A DNA stretch of 64,000 nucleotides, from assembly GCF_014648995.1 (NCBI RefSeq), contig NZ_BMSE01000011.1:227877-291876 (forward strand), written 5' to 3'. The first letter of the stretch is position 1. The number at the start of each line of letters is the position of its first letter. The translations under genes were made by a program, and so were the position numbers. Positions 8,036-16,486 of the stretch are shown here, piece after piece. Origin of the DNA: Streptomyces massasporeus. GTDB taxonomy: Bacteria > Actinomycetota > Actinomycetes > Streptomycetales > Streptomycetaceae. Under the pieces are notes generated by a model that saw nothing but the letters and a program-made list of their open reading frames with translations, was not told the origin of the DNA and ran no database searches.

Positions 8036-9022
8036 GTGCGAGGACGCTCCGCTCCCCCGTCCCCCCTGCGCCGCCTGGCGCTCTGCGGGGCTCTCCTTCT
8101 GCTCACCTCCTGCGGCTGGGCCGGAGCGGAGGACGGGGACGGCGTCGGTGCGCCCGGCGCTCCGGCAGGTGTGACCGCTGCAGCGGGCAGCGCGACGAGC
8201 GTGCATGTCATGTGGAACGCGACCGCCCGGGCCGATGGCTACGAGGTGTATCGCGGCACCACGAAGGTCAAGGAAGTGCCGGGTTCACAGCACATGGTGG
8301 ATGTCACCAGGCTCCGGCCCTCCACGCGGTACGTGTTCTCCGTCCGGGCACGGGACATCGACGGGCGGCTCGGGCCGCCGAGCCGCCGGGTGCCCGTGAC
8401 GACGCCCTCGGCGGTCGCGGACGACCGCTCCGCGCCGACCCGCCCGTCGGCGCCCGGCGGACGGGCCGTCGGAAGCCGCGCGGTCCAGCTGTCCTGGTCC
8501 GCCTCCACGGACGACCGGGGTGTGGTCTCGTACGACATCCACCAGGGAGACGCGAAGATCCACAGTGTGGGCGGGGGCCAGACGGCCACCGTGCTCACGG
8601 GACTGCGGCCCGGCACGGACTACACGTTCACCGTCCGTGCCCGGGACGCGGCCGGCAACGTCTCCCCCGCCGGCCCCGCGGTCCGCCTCACCACACCGGG
8701 CACGGACGACGGCCGCGCCACCGCCCCCACGGACTTCCGGGCGGCGAGCCACCGTGAGGACGGGGCCTACCAGCTCGATCTGAGCTGGGTGCCGCCCCGC
8801 GTGGACGGTGAGATCACCGAGTACCAGATCCATCTGGACGGCAGGCCCGCCACGTCCCTGGTGTACGGCGGCACCGCCCCCCGTGAGCGGGCCACGTACA
8901 GCTTCTACGCCGGTCGGCGCGCCGGTGTCACCCACCGGGTCCGCGTCCGCGCGATGCTGCCCGACGGCACCTGGGGAGGCTTCTCGGCGGAGCGGGCGGT
9001 GACGACGGGCGCGGGGCGCTGA
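8036..9022 (+). CDS. Secreted lipoprotein with three fibronectin type III domains
   Basis: About 328 aa. The GTG start follows GGGAGGCAGTGCC. The signal sequence ends in the lipobox LLTSC (Cys26), so the mature protein should be tethered to the outer face of the membrane. Three FN3 modules follow, at about 40-125, 135-225 and 230-325. The first two show the SxxVxWxAxxxxxGYEVYRG and LRPxTxYxFxVRARD patterns of FN3 domains next to bacterial glycoside hydrolases. No catalytic domain is attached, which is unusual since bacterial FN3 units mostly act as linkers in enzymes. A binding or scaffold role at the cell surface is an inference. Confidence 0.85.
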   Translation: MRGRSAPPSPLRRLALCGALLLLTSCGWAGAEDGDGVGAPGAPAGVTAAAGSATSVHVMWNATARADGYEVYRGTTKVKEVPGSQHMVDVTRLRPSTRYVFSVRARDIDGRLGPPSRRVPVTTPSAVADDRSAPTRPSAPGGRAVGSRAVQLSWSASTDDRGVVSYDIHQGDAKIHSVGGGQTATVLTGLRPGTDYTFTVRARDAAGNVSPAGPAVRLTTPGTDDGRATAPTDFRAASHREDGAYQLDLSWVPPRVDGEITEYQIHLDGRPATSLVYGGTAPRERATYSFYAGRRAGVTHRVRVRAMLPDGTWGGFSAERAVTTGAGR

Positions 9023-9245
9023 CGTGCCCACGGCATCGGCCGGGACTCGGCTCGGCACCCGCCGATACGTCCCCGCCGTCCCCGCCGTATCCGCCGGGAG
9101 AACCAACCCGTCACCTGCACGGGGGCGCTCGGAGTGCGGCCGGGGCCGGGGGAGCTTTGGCTGACCCCGAGGCAGCACGGGCATTCCCCGACCCTCGGCG
9201 GCGCAAGGGATGTACCGCCAACCGTGCCGCCGGAGGGCAGTCCAC

Positions 9246-9791
9246 ATGCGCAACTCATCGCCAGTTCTCCGCTCCGGCCTGACCGTGGCAGTCGCCGCGC
9301 TGCCCCTCGCCCTGGCCGCGGTGCCCGCCGTCGCGGGCCCGGGCATCTCCGTGAGCACCACGGGGTCCACGGTGTCGGTCACGACCAGCTCGTGCACCCA
9401 GATCAACGGCAGCTGGGGCACCGCCTCGCTCCTCACCAGCAGCCAGGGCAGCTTCGCCCAGGGCCGCCAGGTGACGCTGTCGGGGACGTCCACGAGTCAG
9501 TCGGCCGCCTGGTCGAGTGTCTCCCCGGGCACCTACACCGTCATCGTCGTCTGCTCGGACGGCACCACCGCGGGCACGCAGTCCGTCGTGGTCTCCACCG
9601 CTCCCTCCCCCTCCCCCTCGCGGTCCGCGTCCCCCTCGGCGTCGCCGTCCCGCGGCGTGATGGGCGGGGTCGGCGGCAGCACGACGGACTACGGGACCGT
9701 CACGCTGGTCGCGGGCGGCACGCTGGTCGGCGCCGGCCTCCTCGGGACGGCCTGGTACCTGCGCCGGCGCAACAAGCCGTACCGGCTCTGA
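9246..9791 (+). CDS. Surface protein: signal peptide, Ser/Pro stalk, C-terminal membrane anchor
   Basis: About 181 aa from the ATG at 9246, which has GGAGGG upstream. After the signal peptide (LRSGLTVAVAALPLALAAVPAVAG) comes a Ser/Thr-rich globular part with two cysteines. A low-complexity stalk of alternating Pro and Ser (about 120-140) follows. The end is a hydrophobic segment with a basic tail (LVGAGLLGTAWYLRRRNK). There is no LPxTG motif, so the protein is a single-pass surface protein rather than a sortase substrate. I do not recognise a family. A hairpin follows the stop. Confidence 0.7.
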   Translation: MRNSSPVLRSGLTVAVAALPLALAAVPAVAGPGISVSTTGSTVSVTTSSCTQINGSWGTASLLTSSQGSFAQGRQVTLSGTSTSQSAAWSSVSPGTYTVIVVCSDGTTAGTQSVVVSTAPSPSPSRSASPSASPSRGVMGGVGGSTTDYGTVTLVAGGTLVGAGLLGTAWYLRRRNKPYRL

Positions 9792-9800
9792 CCCGGTACG

Positions 9801-9848
9801 GACGGCGGCCCGTTCTCCCGAAGCGCTCCGGGTGGACGGGCCGCCGTC
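9801..9848 (+). terminator. Hairpin terminator
   Basis: A perfect 13-bp stem (GACGGCGGCCCGT at 9801-9813 and its complement at 9836-9848) starts 10 bp after the surface-protein stop. It lies between convergent genes and may be bidirectional. Confidence 0.75.
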
Positions 9849-9897
9849 ATGTCGTGACCGCGCCGGACCGGCGCCCCATACCGAGCCCGCCCGATGG

Positions 9898-10458
9898 TCA
9901 GACCTGCTCCGCCGGTCCACCGTCCGGGAGTTCGGCGAAGTCCGCCAGGGCACGCCGGAGCCACTGGGTCCAGAAGGTCTCCAGATCGATGCCCGCCCGC
10001 AGCACGAGGTGCCGCAGCCGGACCTCGGCGCCGTCGCGGCCGGGCGGGAAGTCGCGTTCCTCGATCTCCTCGTACTCCGCCAGCTGCCGTTCGTGCAGCT
10101 CCAGATGGCGTCGCAGATCCGCCTCCAGGCCCGCCGTGCCGACCACGGCCGCCGCCCTGAGGCGCAGCAGCAGCGCGTCGCGGTGCGGCTTGGGGTCCTG
10201 GGAGGCGGAGGTCCAGCGGGCCAGTTCGGCGCGGCCCGCCGGCAGGACCTCGTAGCTCTTCTTCTGCCCGCGGGCCGGCTGCTCGGACGGCAGTGCGCGG
10301 ATGAGGCCGTCGGCCTCCAGTTTCCCCAGCTCGCGGTAGATCTGCTGGTGCGTCGCCGACCAGAAGTAGCCGATCGACCGGTCGAACCGGCGGGTCAGCT
10401 CCAGGCCCGAGGACTTCTTCTCGAGCAGGGCGGTGAGGATCGCGTGCGGGAGTGACAT
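9898..10458 (-). CDS. PadR-family transcriptional regulator
   Basis: About 186 aa. An N-terminal PadR winged helix (residues 1-85; LPHAILTALLEKKSSGLEL, then IYRELGKLEADGLI) is followed by the C-terminal helical dimerisation domain typical of the Vir/PadR-s2 type (ELHERQLAEYEEIEERDFP). It starts 28 bp downstream of the fadH-like gene on the same strand, so the two are probably co-transcribed, and it may control that operon. PadR repressors often sense phenolic or lipophilic compounds; the effector here is unknown. Confidence 0.88.
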   Translation of the reverse strand: MSLPHAILTALLEKKSSGLELTRRFDRSIGYFWSATHQQIYRELGKLEADGLIRALPSEQPARGQKKSYEVLPAGRAELARWTSASQDPKPHRDALLLRLRAAAVVGTAGLEADLRRHLELHERQLAEYEEIEERDFPPGRDGAEVRLRHLVLRAGIDLETFWTQWLRRALADFAELPDGGPAEQV

Positions 10459-10486
10459 GGCCTCATCCTAGGGACGCGTCACCGCA

Positions 10487-12502
10487 CTACAGGGCGGCCG
10501 CGAGCTCGGTGCCCTGCTTGATGGCGCGCTTGGCGTCGAGTTCGGCGGCCACGTCGGCGCCGCCGATGAGGTGCGTGCTGCGCCCGGCGGCGAGCAGCTG
10601 CTCGTACAGGCCTCGGCGCGGCTCCTGGCCCGTGCACAGCACGACCGTGTCGACCTCGAGGACCGTGCTCTCCTCGCCGACGGTGATGTGGAGTCCGGCG
10701 TCGTCGATCCGGTCGTAGCGCGCACCCGGGACCATGGTGACGCCGCGGTGCTTGAGCTCGGTGCGGTGGATCCAGCCGGTGGTCTTGCCGAGGCCGGCGC
10801 CGACCTTGGACGTCTTGCGCTGGAGCAGGTGGACGGTGCGCGGCGGCGCGGGCCGCTCGGGCGCCGCGAGGCCGCCGGGGCCGCGGTAGTCGAGGTCGAC
10901 GCCCCACTGGCGGAAGTACGTCGCCGGGTCCTCGTGGGCCTTGTCGCCGCCGTCGGTGAGGAACTCGGCGACGTCGAAGCCGATGCCGCCCGCGCCGAGG
11001 ATCGCGACCCGGTCACCAACGGGGGCGCCGTCGCGCAGGACGTCGAGGTAGCCGACGACGCTCGGGTGGTCGATGCCGGGGATCTCGGGGGTGCGCGGGG
11101 TGACGCCGGTGGCGACGACGACCTCGTCGAAGCCGTCGAGGTCCGCGACCGTGACCAGGGTGTCGAGCCGGACGTCGACGCCGTGCCAGTCGAGCTGGGT
11201 GCGGAAGTACCGGAGCGTCTCGTCGAACTCCTGCTTGCCGGGGACCTTGCGGGCGACGTTGAGCTGGCCGCCGATCTCGCTCGCCGCGTCGAACAGCGTC
11301 ACCTCGTGCCCGCGCTCGGCGGCGGAGACCGCGCAGGCGAGGCCGGCCGGGCCGGCGCCGACGACCGCGACGCGCTTGCGCAGCCGGGTCGGGGAGAGCA
11401 CGAGCTCGGTCTCGTGGCAGGCGCGCGGGTTGACCAGGCAGGAGGTGATCAGGCCGCTGAAGGTGTGGTCGAGGCAGGCCTGGTTGCAGCCGATGCAGGT
11501 GTTGATCGCCTCGGGGCGGCCGGCGGCGGCCTTGGTGACGAAGTCGGGGTCGGCGAGCATCGGGCGGGCCATCGACACCATGTCGGCGGCGCCCTCGGCG
11601 AGCAGTTCCTCGGCGAGCTCGGGGGTGTTGATGCGGTTGGTGGTGACGAGCGGGACGGACACCTCGCCCATGAGCCGCTTGGTCACCCAGGTGTACGCGC
11701 CGCGCGGCACGGAGGTCGCGATGGTGGGGATGCGGGCCTCGTGCCAGCCGATGCCGGTGTTGATGATCGTCGCCCCGGCGGCTTCGACGGCCTTGGCGAG
11801 GGTGACGACCTCGTCGAGCGTCGAGCCGCCCGGGACCAGGTCGAGCATGGAGAGGCGGTAGATGACGATGAAGTCCTCGCCGACCGCCTCGCGCACCCGG
11901 CGCACGATCTCCAGGGGGAAGCGCGTGCGGTTCTCGTAGGAGCCGCCCCAGCCGTCGGTGCGGTGGTTGGTCTGCAGGGCGATGAACTCGTTGATGAGGT
12001 AGCCCTCGGAGCCCATGATCTCGACGCCGTCGTAGCCGGCCTGCCGGGCGAGGCGGGCGGCGCGGGCGTAGTCGTCGATCGTCCGCTCGATGTCGGCGTC
12101 GGTGAGCTCGCGGGGCGGGAAGGGGCTGATCGGCGCCTGGACCGGGCTCGGCGCGACGAGGTCCTTGTGGTAGGCGTACCGGCCGAAGTGCAGGATCTGC
12201 ATCGCGATCCGCCCGCCCTCGCGGTGCACGGCGTCGGTGATGACCCGGTGCTGCTCGGCCTCTTCCTCGGTGGTGAGCCTGGCGCCGCCCTCGTAGGGCC
12301 GTCCCTCGTCGTTGGGGGCGATGCCGCCGGTGACGATCAGGCCCACTCCCCCGCGGGCGCGGGCGGCGTAGAAGGCGGCCATGCGTGCGAAGCCGCCCTC
12401 GGCCTCCTCCAGGCCGACGTGCATGGAGCCCATGAGGACCCGGTTGGGCAGGGTCGTGAAGCCCAGGTCGAGGGGGGTCAGCAGGTGCGGGTAACGGCTC
12501 AT
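10487..12502 (-). CDS. fadH: NADPH-dependent 2,4-dienoyl-CoA reductase (OYE/FadH family)
   Basis: 671 aa, the size of E. coli FadH. The enzyme reduces 2,4-dienoyl-CoA esters during beta-oxidation of unsaturated fatty acids. The N-terminal FMN barrel (1-340) has the expected Tyr168 (SEGYLINEF) and His254 (GWHEA). A 4Fe-4S cluster is bound by C336, C339, C343 and C355 (CIGCNQAC then C). The C-terminal half has the FAD motif GAGPAG (about 382-387) and a second GAGGIG nucleotide fold. Related OYE-type demethylases or enoate reductases cannot be excluded on sequence alone. Divergent from the M20 gene across a 97-bp spacer with a perfect palindrome. Confidence 0.85.
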   Translation of the reverse strand: MSRYPHLLTPLDLGFTTLPNRVLMGSMHVGLEEAEGGFARMAAFYAARARGGVGLIVTGGIAPNDEGRPYEGGARLTTEEEAEQHRVITDAVHREGGRIAMQILHFGRYAYHKDLVAPSPVQAPISPFPPRELTDADIERTIDDYARAARLARQAGYDGVEIMGSEGYLINEFIALQTNHRTDGWGGSYENRTRFPLEIVRRVREAVGEDFIVIYRLSMLDLVPGGSTLDEVVTLAKAVEAAGATIINTGIGWHEARIPTIATSVPRGAYTWVTKRLMGEVSVPLVTTNRINTPELAEELLAEGAADMVSMARPMLADPDFVTKAAAGRPEAINTCIGCNQACLDHTFSGLITSCLVNPRACHETELVLSPTRLRKRVAVVGAGPAGLACAVSAAERGHEVTLFDAASEIGGQLNVARKVPGKQEFDETLRYFRTQLDWHGVDVRLDTLVTVADLDGFDEVVVATGVTPRTPEIPGIDHPSVVGYLDVLRDGAPVGDRVAILGAGGIGFDVAEFLTDGGDKAHEDPATYFRQWGVDLDYRGPGGLAAPERPAPPRTVHLLQRKTSKVGAGLGKTTGWIHRTELKHRGVTMVPGARYDRIDDAGLHITVGEESTVLEVDTVVLCTGQEPRRGLYEQLLAAGRSTHLIGGADVAAELDAKRAIKQGTELAAAL

Positions 12503-12558
12503 CGGGCCCTCCGTGCGCGGTGTCGTGCCTGTAGTTGTAGAGGACTACCGACTGTTTA

Positions 12559-12572
12559 TGCAACTAGTTGCA
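12559..12572. promoter_or_regulatory. Perfect 14-bp palindrome in fadH/M20 divergent promoter
   Basis: TGCAACTAGTTGCA is a perfect inverted repeat with an AT-rich centre, in the 97-bp spacer between the divergently transcribed dienoyl-CoA reductase and M20 genes. It fits a dimeric repressor operator; the PadR protein encoded after fadH is one candidate ligand. Confidence 0.45.
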
Positions 12573-12599
12573 CAAGGTGATGGAGGGCACAGTAGGGCC

Positions 12600-13769
12600 A
12601 TGACCAGGGACCTTGGGCCGCTGACCGCGGTGGTGGACCTCGCGGGCGAGCTGATCCGCCGCCCGAGCCGGGCCGGCCTCGACGACCACGCACCCGTTCT
12701 GGCGGTGCTGGAGGACTGGCTCACCGCCCGCGGGCTGCCGTGCCGCCGGCTGCGCGACGACGCCCGCCGCCCGGTCGCGCTGCTGGTGGAGATCGCCGGC
12801 GGCCGGCCCGGGCCCTGGTGGGCACTGGACGCCTGCGTGGACACCGCGCCGTTCGGCGACGAGACCGCCTGGTCCTTCCCGCCCACCGCCGGAGACGTCG
12901 TCGAGGGCCGGCTCCGGGGGCGGGGCGCGGCCGACTCGAAGCTCGCCGCCGCCCTGTTCTGCCATATCGCGGCCGAGCTGCACGGCCGGGCCGGTGCACT
13001 GCGCGGCGGACTCGCGGTCCTGCTCGACGCCGATGAGCACACGGGCGGCTTCGGGGGTGCCCGGGCGTATCTCGCCGACCCGGACGCGGTCACCCCGGCC
13101 GGGGTGATGATCGGCTACCCGGGTCTCGACGAGGTCGTGGTCGGCGGACGCGGGCTGTGGCGGGCCGGAATCGCCGTGCACGGGACCTCAGGGCACTCCG
13201 GGTCGCGCCGCGCTGTGGTCGGCGCGGTGTCGCGGGCCGCGCACCTCGTCCGGCTGCTGGACGCGGCCCCGCTGCCCGGGGCGGCCGGGCCGTTCCCCCT
13301 GCCGCCGAGACTGACGGTGACGTACTGCCACGGCGGGGAGGGCTTCTCCGCCGTACCGGACCGGTGCGAGATCGGCGTGGACGTCCGCACCACACCGGGC
13401 TTCGGCGCCCGCGCCGCGCAGGACCTGGTCCGGGCGGCGGCGAGCGAGCTGGACGCCATGCTGCCCGCGCCGCGGCCGACCGAGGTCACGGCGGTGGCGT
13501 CCTGGCCGCCGTACCGGCTGGCGGAGGACGAGCAGCCGGCCGCCGCGCTGCTGGGCGCCGCGGCCGGGCAGGGCCTCACGGTGCGGGCCAAGACGGCGGG
13601 CCCGTCCAACATCGGCAATCTGCTGGCCGCCGAGGGCATCCCGGCCACGGCCGGCTTCGGTCTGCCGTACGAGGGACTGCACGGCGTGGACGAACGGGTG
13701 CACCTGGCGGACCTGCCCCTGGTGCACGCCGTCTACCGGCGGGCCGTCCTCGACCTGCTGACGGGATGA
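12600..13769 (+). CDS. M20 peptidase-like protein with altered metal ligands
   Basis: About 389 aa from the ATG at 12600. The fold is that of M20/ArgE/CPG2 metallohydrolases: a catalytic domain split by a dimerisation lid (about 185-290, with GTSGHSG at 195-201). Bridging Asp112 (GRGAADSK), general-base Glu146 (DADEH) and the late His361 (LHGVDE) are kept. Three other ligand positions differ from the family: the first His is Cys79 (DACVDT), the second Glu of the usual DEE is His147, and the GEP glutamate is Tyr173 (IGYPG). It may bind a different metal or have lost hydrolysis. Ends 7 bp from a convergent gene. Confidence 0.8.
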   Translation: MTRDLGPLTAVVDLAGELIRRPSRAGLDDHAPVLAVLEDWLTARGLPCRRLRDDARRPVALLVEIAGGRPGPWWALDACVDTAPFGDETAWSFPPTAGDVVEGRLRGRGAADSKLAAALFCHIAAELHGRAGALRGGLAVLLDADEHTGGFGGARAYLADPDAVTPAGVMIGYPGLDEVVVGGRGLWRAGIAVHGTSGHSGSRRAVVGAVSRAAHLVRLLDAAPLPGAAGPFPLPPRLTVTYCHGGEGFSAVPDRCEIGVDVRTTPGFGARAAQDLVRAAASELDAMLPAPRPTEVTAVASWPPYRLAEDEQPAAALLGAAAGQGLTVRAKTAGPSNIGNLLAAEGIPATAGFGLPYEGLHGVDERVHLADLPLVHAVYRRAVLDLLTG

Positions 13770-13776
13770 GGAGCGC

Positions 13777-14151
13777 TCACCGGCTCTGGAGCCGCACGTG
13801 CAGTTCCTTCTCCTGGTCACCGGAGACGGTGCTCAGGTCGTGCACGTCGAACAGCGAGTCCAGGGTCGTGCGGAGCCGTTCGATCGCCCAGTAGCCGCCG
13901 TGCAGGTCTGCTTCGACGGAGGACGCCAGGTGCACCGGTCGCGAACCCTCGTGCTCGTCGGCGACATCGAAGGTGCCGAGCCAGACCGTCGGGCGGGTCG
14001 CGTGCAGCTCCTCGGGCACGTCGTCGGCGCACCGGTCGGACTCGAAGCAGGAGCAGAGCGCGTCGAACACGATCCGGGCGTCGTGCTTGCTGCACCCGCT
14101 GATCTCCACCGAGACGGAGTGGGGGTGCGGTCGCTCCTCGTTCATCGCCAT
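13777..14151 (-). CDS. Small conserved protein of unknown function
   Basis: About 124 aa starting at the ATG at 14151, which has AAAGGAG 8 nt upstream. I do not recognise a family. The protein is acidic and soluble, with paired cysteines near the N-terminus (ISGCSKHD, DALCSCFES) and a recurring Asp/His/Glu content that could bind metal. There is no signal peptide or membrane segment. It converges on the M20 gene and is divergent from the PP2C phosphatase gene; no functional link is visible. Confidence 0.65.
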   Translation of the reverse strand: MAMNEERPHPHSVSVEISGCSKHDARIVFDALCSCFESDRCADDVPEELHATRPTVWLGTFDVADEHEGSRPVHLASSVEADLHGGYWAIERLRTTLDSLFDVHDLSTVSGDQEKELHVRLQSR

Positions 14152-14395
14152 CGTGATCGCTCCTTTCGCGGCCACCGGCTGCCGTATCCGCCCCTACCCC
14201 AGCAAAGCACCACCTTCCGGCGAGCACTACCGGCGGCGCCCGTCTCCCGGTGGCGGTTTTGCGGGGCGGCCCACGCCGTGTTGGGAGATGGTGGAAGGTG
14301 ACGGAAGGGGCCTTCGAGAAACGGCTCCGCGCGGTAGAACATGGGGTGTCGGCACACGACGGCGTGCCGCGAGGACGGCGAAGGCGGGGCGTGGG

Positions 14396-16474
14396 ATGAG
14401 TGCAGCCGGGTCTCCCGAGTCCGAGGACGGCGGTCCGGTGCGCGGGTCGGCGCGCCCGAGCGGTCTGCTCGACGTGCTGCGCGTGGCCTCGGTGGTCCTG
14501 GACGCCGAGGGCCGCATCGTGCTGTGGAGCCCGCAGGCCGAGGAACTGTTCGGGTACGAGGCGCAGGAGGCGCTCGGGCAGTACGCCGCCCGCATCATGG
14601 TCCACGAGCAGCACGTCGACCTCGTGGTCAAGCTGTTCGCCGACGTCATGGACACCGGGCAGAGCTGGGCCGGGGCCTTCCCGATCCGCCGCAAGGACGG
14701 CGGCACCCGGCTGGTGGAGTTCCGCAACATGCGGCTGCTGGACGACCAGGGCGACGTCTACGCGCTGGGGCTGTGCGCCGACCAGACGACCGTGCACCGG
14801 CTGGAGCGGGAGGTGGCGCTGTCGACGCGGATGATCGCGCAGTCCCCGATCGGGCTGGCCGTGCTGGACACGGACCTGCGGTACGTCTCCGTCAACAGGG
14901 CGCTGGAGGAGATCAACGGCGTGCCGGCCGAGGAGCACCTGGGCCGCACGGTCCGCGAGGTGGTGCCGCGGATGGACGTCGACGCCCTGGAGGCCGCCAC
15001 CCGGCGCGTACTGGAGACCGGCACGCCGGTCGTCGACCAGTCCACGATCGGCCGTACTCCGGCCGACCCGCACCAGGACCACGCCTGGTCGATCTCCCTG
15101 TACCGGCTGGAGAACGCCTTCGGGACCGTGCTGGGCGTGGCCGTCTCGATCGTCGACGTCACCGAGCAGTACCGGGCGGGCATCGAGGCCGAGGCCGCGC
15201 GGCGGCGCCTGGCCCTGATCGCCGACGCCTCGGGCCGGATCGGCACCACGCTGGATCTGGACCGCACGGCCGGCGAGCTGGCCGAGGTGGCCGTGCCGGA
15301 GCTCGCCGACATCGCGGCCGTCGACCTGCTGGACGCGGTGGTGCAGGGCCGCCGCACCAGCCTGGGCCCCGCCGAGTCGGCCGTGATCCGCGCACTGGCG
15401 GTGCAGGGGTACGACTCCGCCGAGGCCCTGGAGGCGGCCGACCCTCCCGGTCAGGTCGCCCGGTACGCCCCCGACCGGCTCGTCACCCAATGCGTGCGCA
15501 CCGCGAGCCCCGTGATGCTGCCGGAGGTCAAGGACGAGGACCTGGACCGCATCGCCCGTTCCTCCGAGGCGGCCGAGCTGCTGGGCCGGGCCGGTGTGCA
15601 CTCGTACCTGGCGGTGCCGCTGATCGCGCGGGGCGAGGTGCTGGGGGCCCTGGACCTCAAGCGCACCCGCAATCCGCTGCCGTTCAGCGAGGACGACCTG
15701 CTGCTGGCGCGCGAGCTGGCCGCCCGGGCCGCCGTGCAGATCGACAACGCCCGCTGGTACCAGAGCGCCCGCGAGACCGCGCTCACCCTCCAGCGCAGCC
15801 TGCTGCCCAGCCATCCGCCGGTGACGGGCGGGCTGGAGGTCGCCTCCCGCTACCAGCCGGCCGGGGCCACGAGCGAGGTCGGCGGCGACTGGTTCGACGT
15901 GATCCCGCTGGACGGCGGCAAGACGGCGCTCGTCGTGGGCGACGTGATGGGCAGCGGCATTCCCGCGGCGGCGGCCATGGGGCGGCTGCGGACGGCGACC
16001 AACACCCTCGCCTCCCTCGATCTCGATCCGCATGTGCTCCTGGAACACCTCGACAAGATCACCGCGGGCCTCGAGCAGACCATCGCCACCTGCGTCTACG
16101 CCGTTCACGACCCGCATCTGCGGCAGTGCCGGATCGCCAACGCCGGGCACCTGCCGCCGGTGCGGGTCCGGCCCGGCCGCGCGCCGGAGCTGCTCGACCT
16201 GCCGACCGGAGTGCCGCTCGGCGTGGGCGGTGTCGCCTTCTCCACGACCACCGTCGACCTCGAGCCCGGCGACCGGCTGGTGCTCTACACCGACGGCCTG
16301 GTCGAGACCCGGCGCGACCCCATCGACGAACGGCTCGACACGCTGCTGTCGCTGCTCGACGGGCCCGACCGGCCCCTGGAGGAGGTCTGCGACCTGCTGC
16401 TGCGCACGCTGCACGAGCCGGACAACTTCGACGACGTGGCCCTGCTCATCGCGCGGGCGACCGCACCGGAGTGA
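14396..16474 (+). CDS. PAS-PAS-GAF-PP2C (SpoIIE/RsbU-type) serine phosphatase
   Basis: About 692 aa. Two PAS domains (about 20-145 and 150-270), one GAF domain (about 295-455, ending in an amphipathic helix) and a C-terminal SpoIIE-type PP2C phosphatase (about 470-690) follow in order. The PP2C metal motifs are present: GGDWFDV, VGDVMGSG, YTDGLVE and FDDVALL. Such phosphatases dephosphorylate anti-anti-sigma factors in partner-switching stress pathways, with PAS/GAF sensing redox, light or small ligands. There is no C-terminal HATPase kinase domain, so an anti-sigma kinase partner must be elsewhere. The ATG at 14396 begins just before PAS1. It converges on the HemK-like gene with a 12-bp gap. 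Confidence 0.9.
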   Translation: MSAAGSPESEDGGPVRGSARPSGLLDVLRVASVVLDAEGRIVLWSPQAEELFGYEAQEALGQYAARIMVHEQHVDLVVKLFADVMDTGQSWAGAFPIRRKDGGTRLVEFRNMRLLDDQGDVYALGLCADQTTVHRLEREVALSTRMIAQSPIGLAVLDTDLRYVSVNRALEEINGVPAEEHLGRTVREVVPRMDVDALEAATRRVLETGTPVVDQSTIGRTPADPHQDHAWSISLYRLENAFGTVLGVAVSIVDVTEQYRAGIEAEAARRRLALIADASGRIGTTLDLDRTAGELAEVAVPELADIAAVDLLDAVVQGRRTSLGPAESAVIRALAVQGYDSAEALEAADPPGQVARYAPDRLVTQCVRTASPVMLPEVKDEDLDRIARSSEAAELLGRAGVHSYLAVPLIARGEVLGALDLKRTRNPLPFSEDDLLLARELAARAAVQIDNARWYQSARETALTLQRSLLPSHPPVTGGLEVASRYQPAGATSEVGGDWFDVIPLDGGKTALVVGDVMGSGIPAAAAMGRLRTATNTLASLDLDPHVLLEHLDKITAGLEQTIATCVYAVHDPHLRQCRIANAGHLPPVRVRPGRAPELLDLPTGVPLGVGGVAFSTTTVDLEPGDRLVLYTDGLVETRRDPIDERLDTLLSLLDGPDRPLEEVCDLLLRTLHEPDNFDDVALLIARATAPE

Positions 16475-16486
16475 GGACCGGGGGGC

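Noticed and set aside
10571..12580. A 669-codon open frame on the + strand, Gly/Ala/Asp/Val-rich
   Set aside because: Shadow of the dienoyl-CoA reductase gene, whose motifs are intact on the minus strand.
13817..16414. An 865-codon open frame on the minus strand
   Set aside because: Antisense to the PAS-PAS-GAF-PP2C gene; composition His/Arg/Gln-rich without domains.
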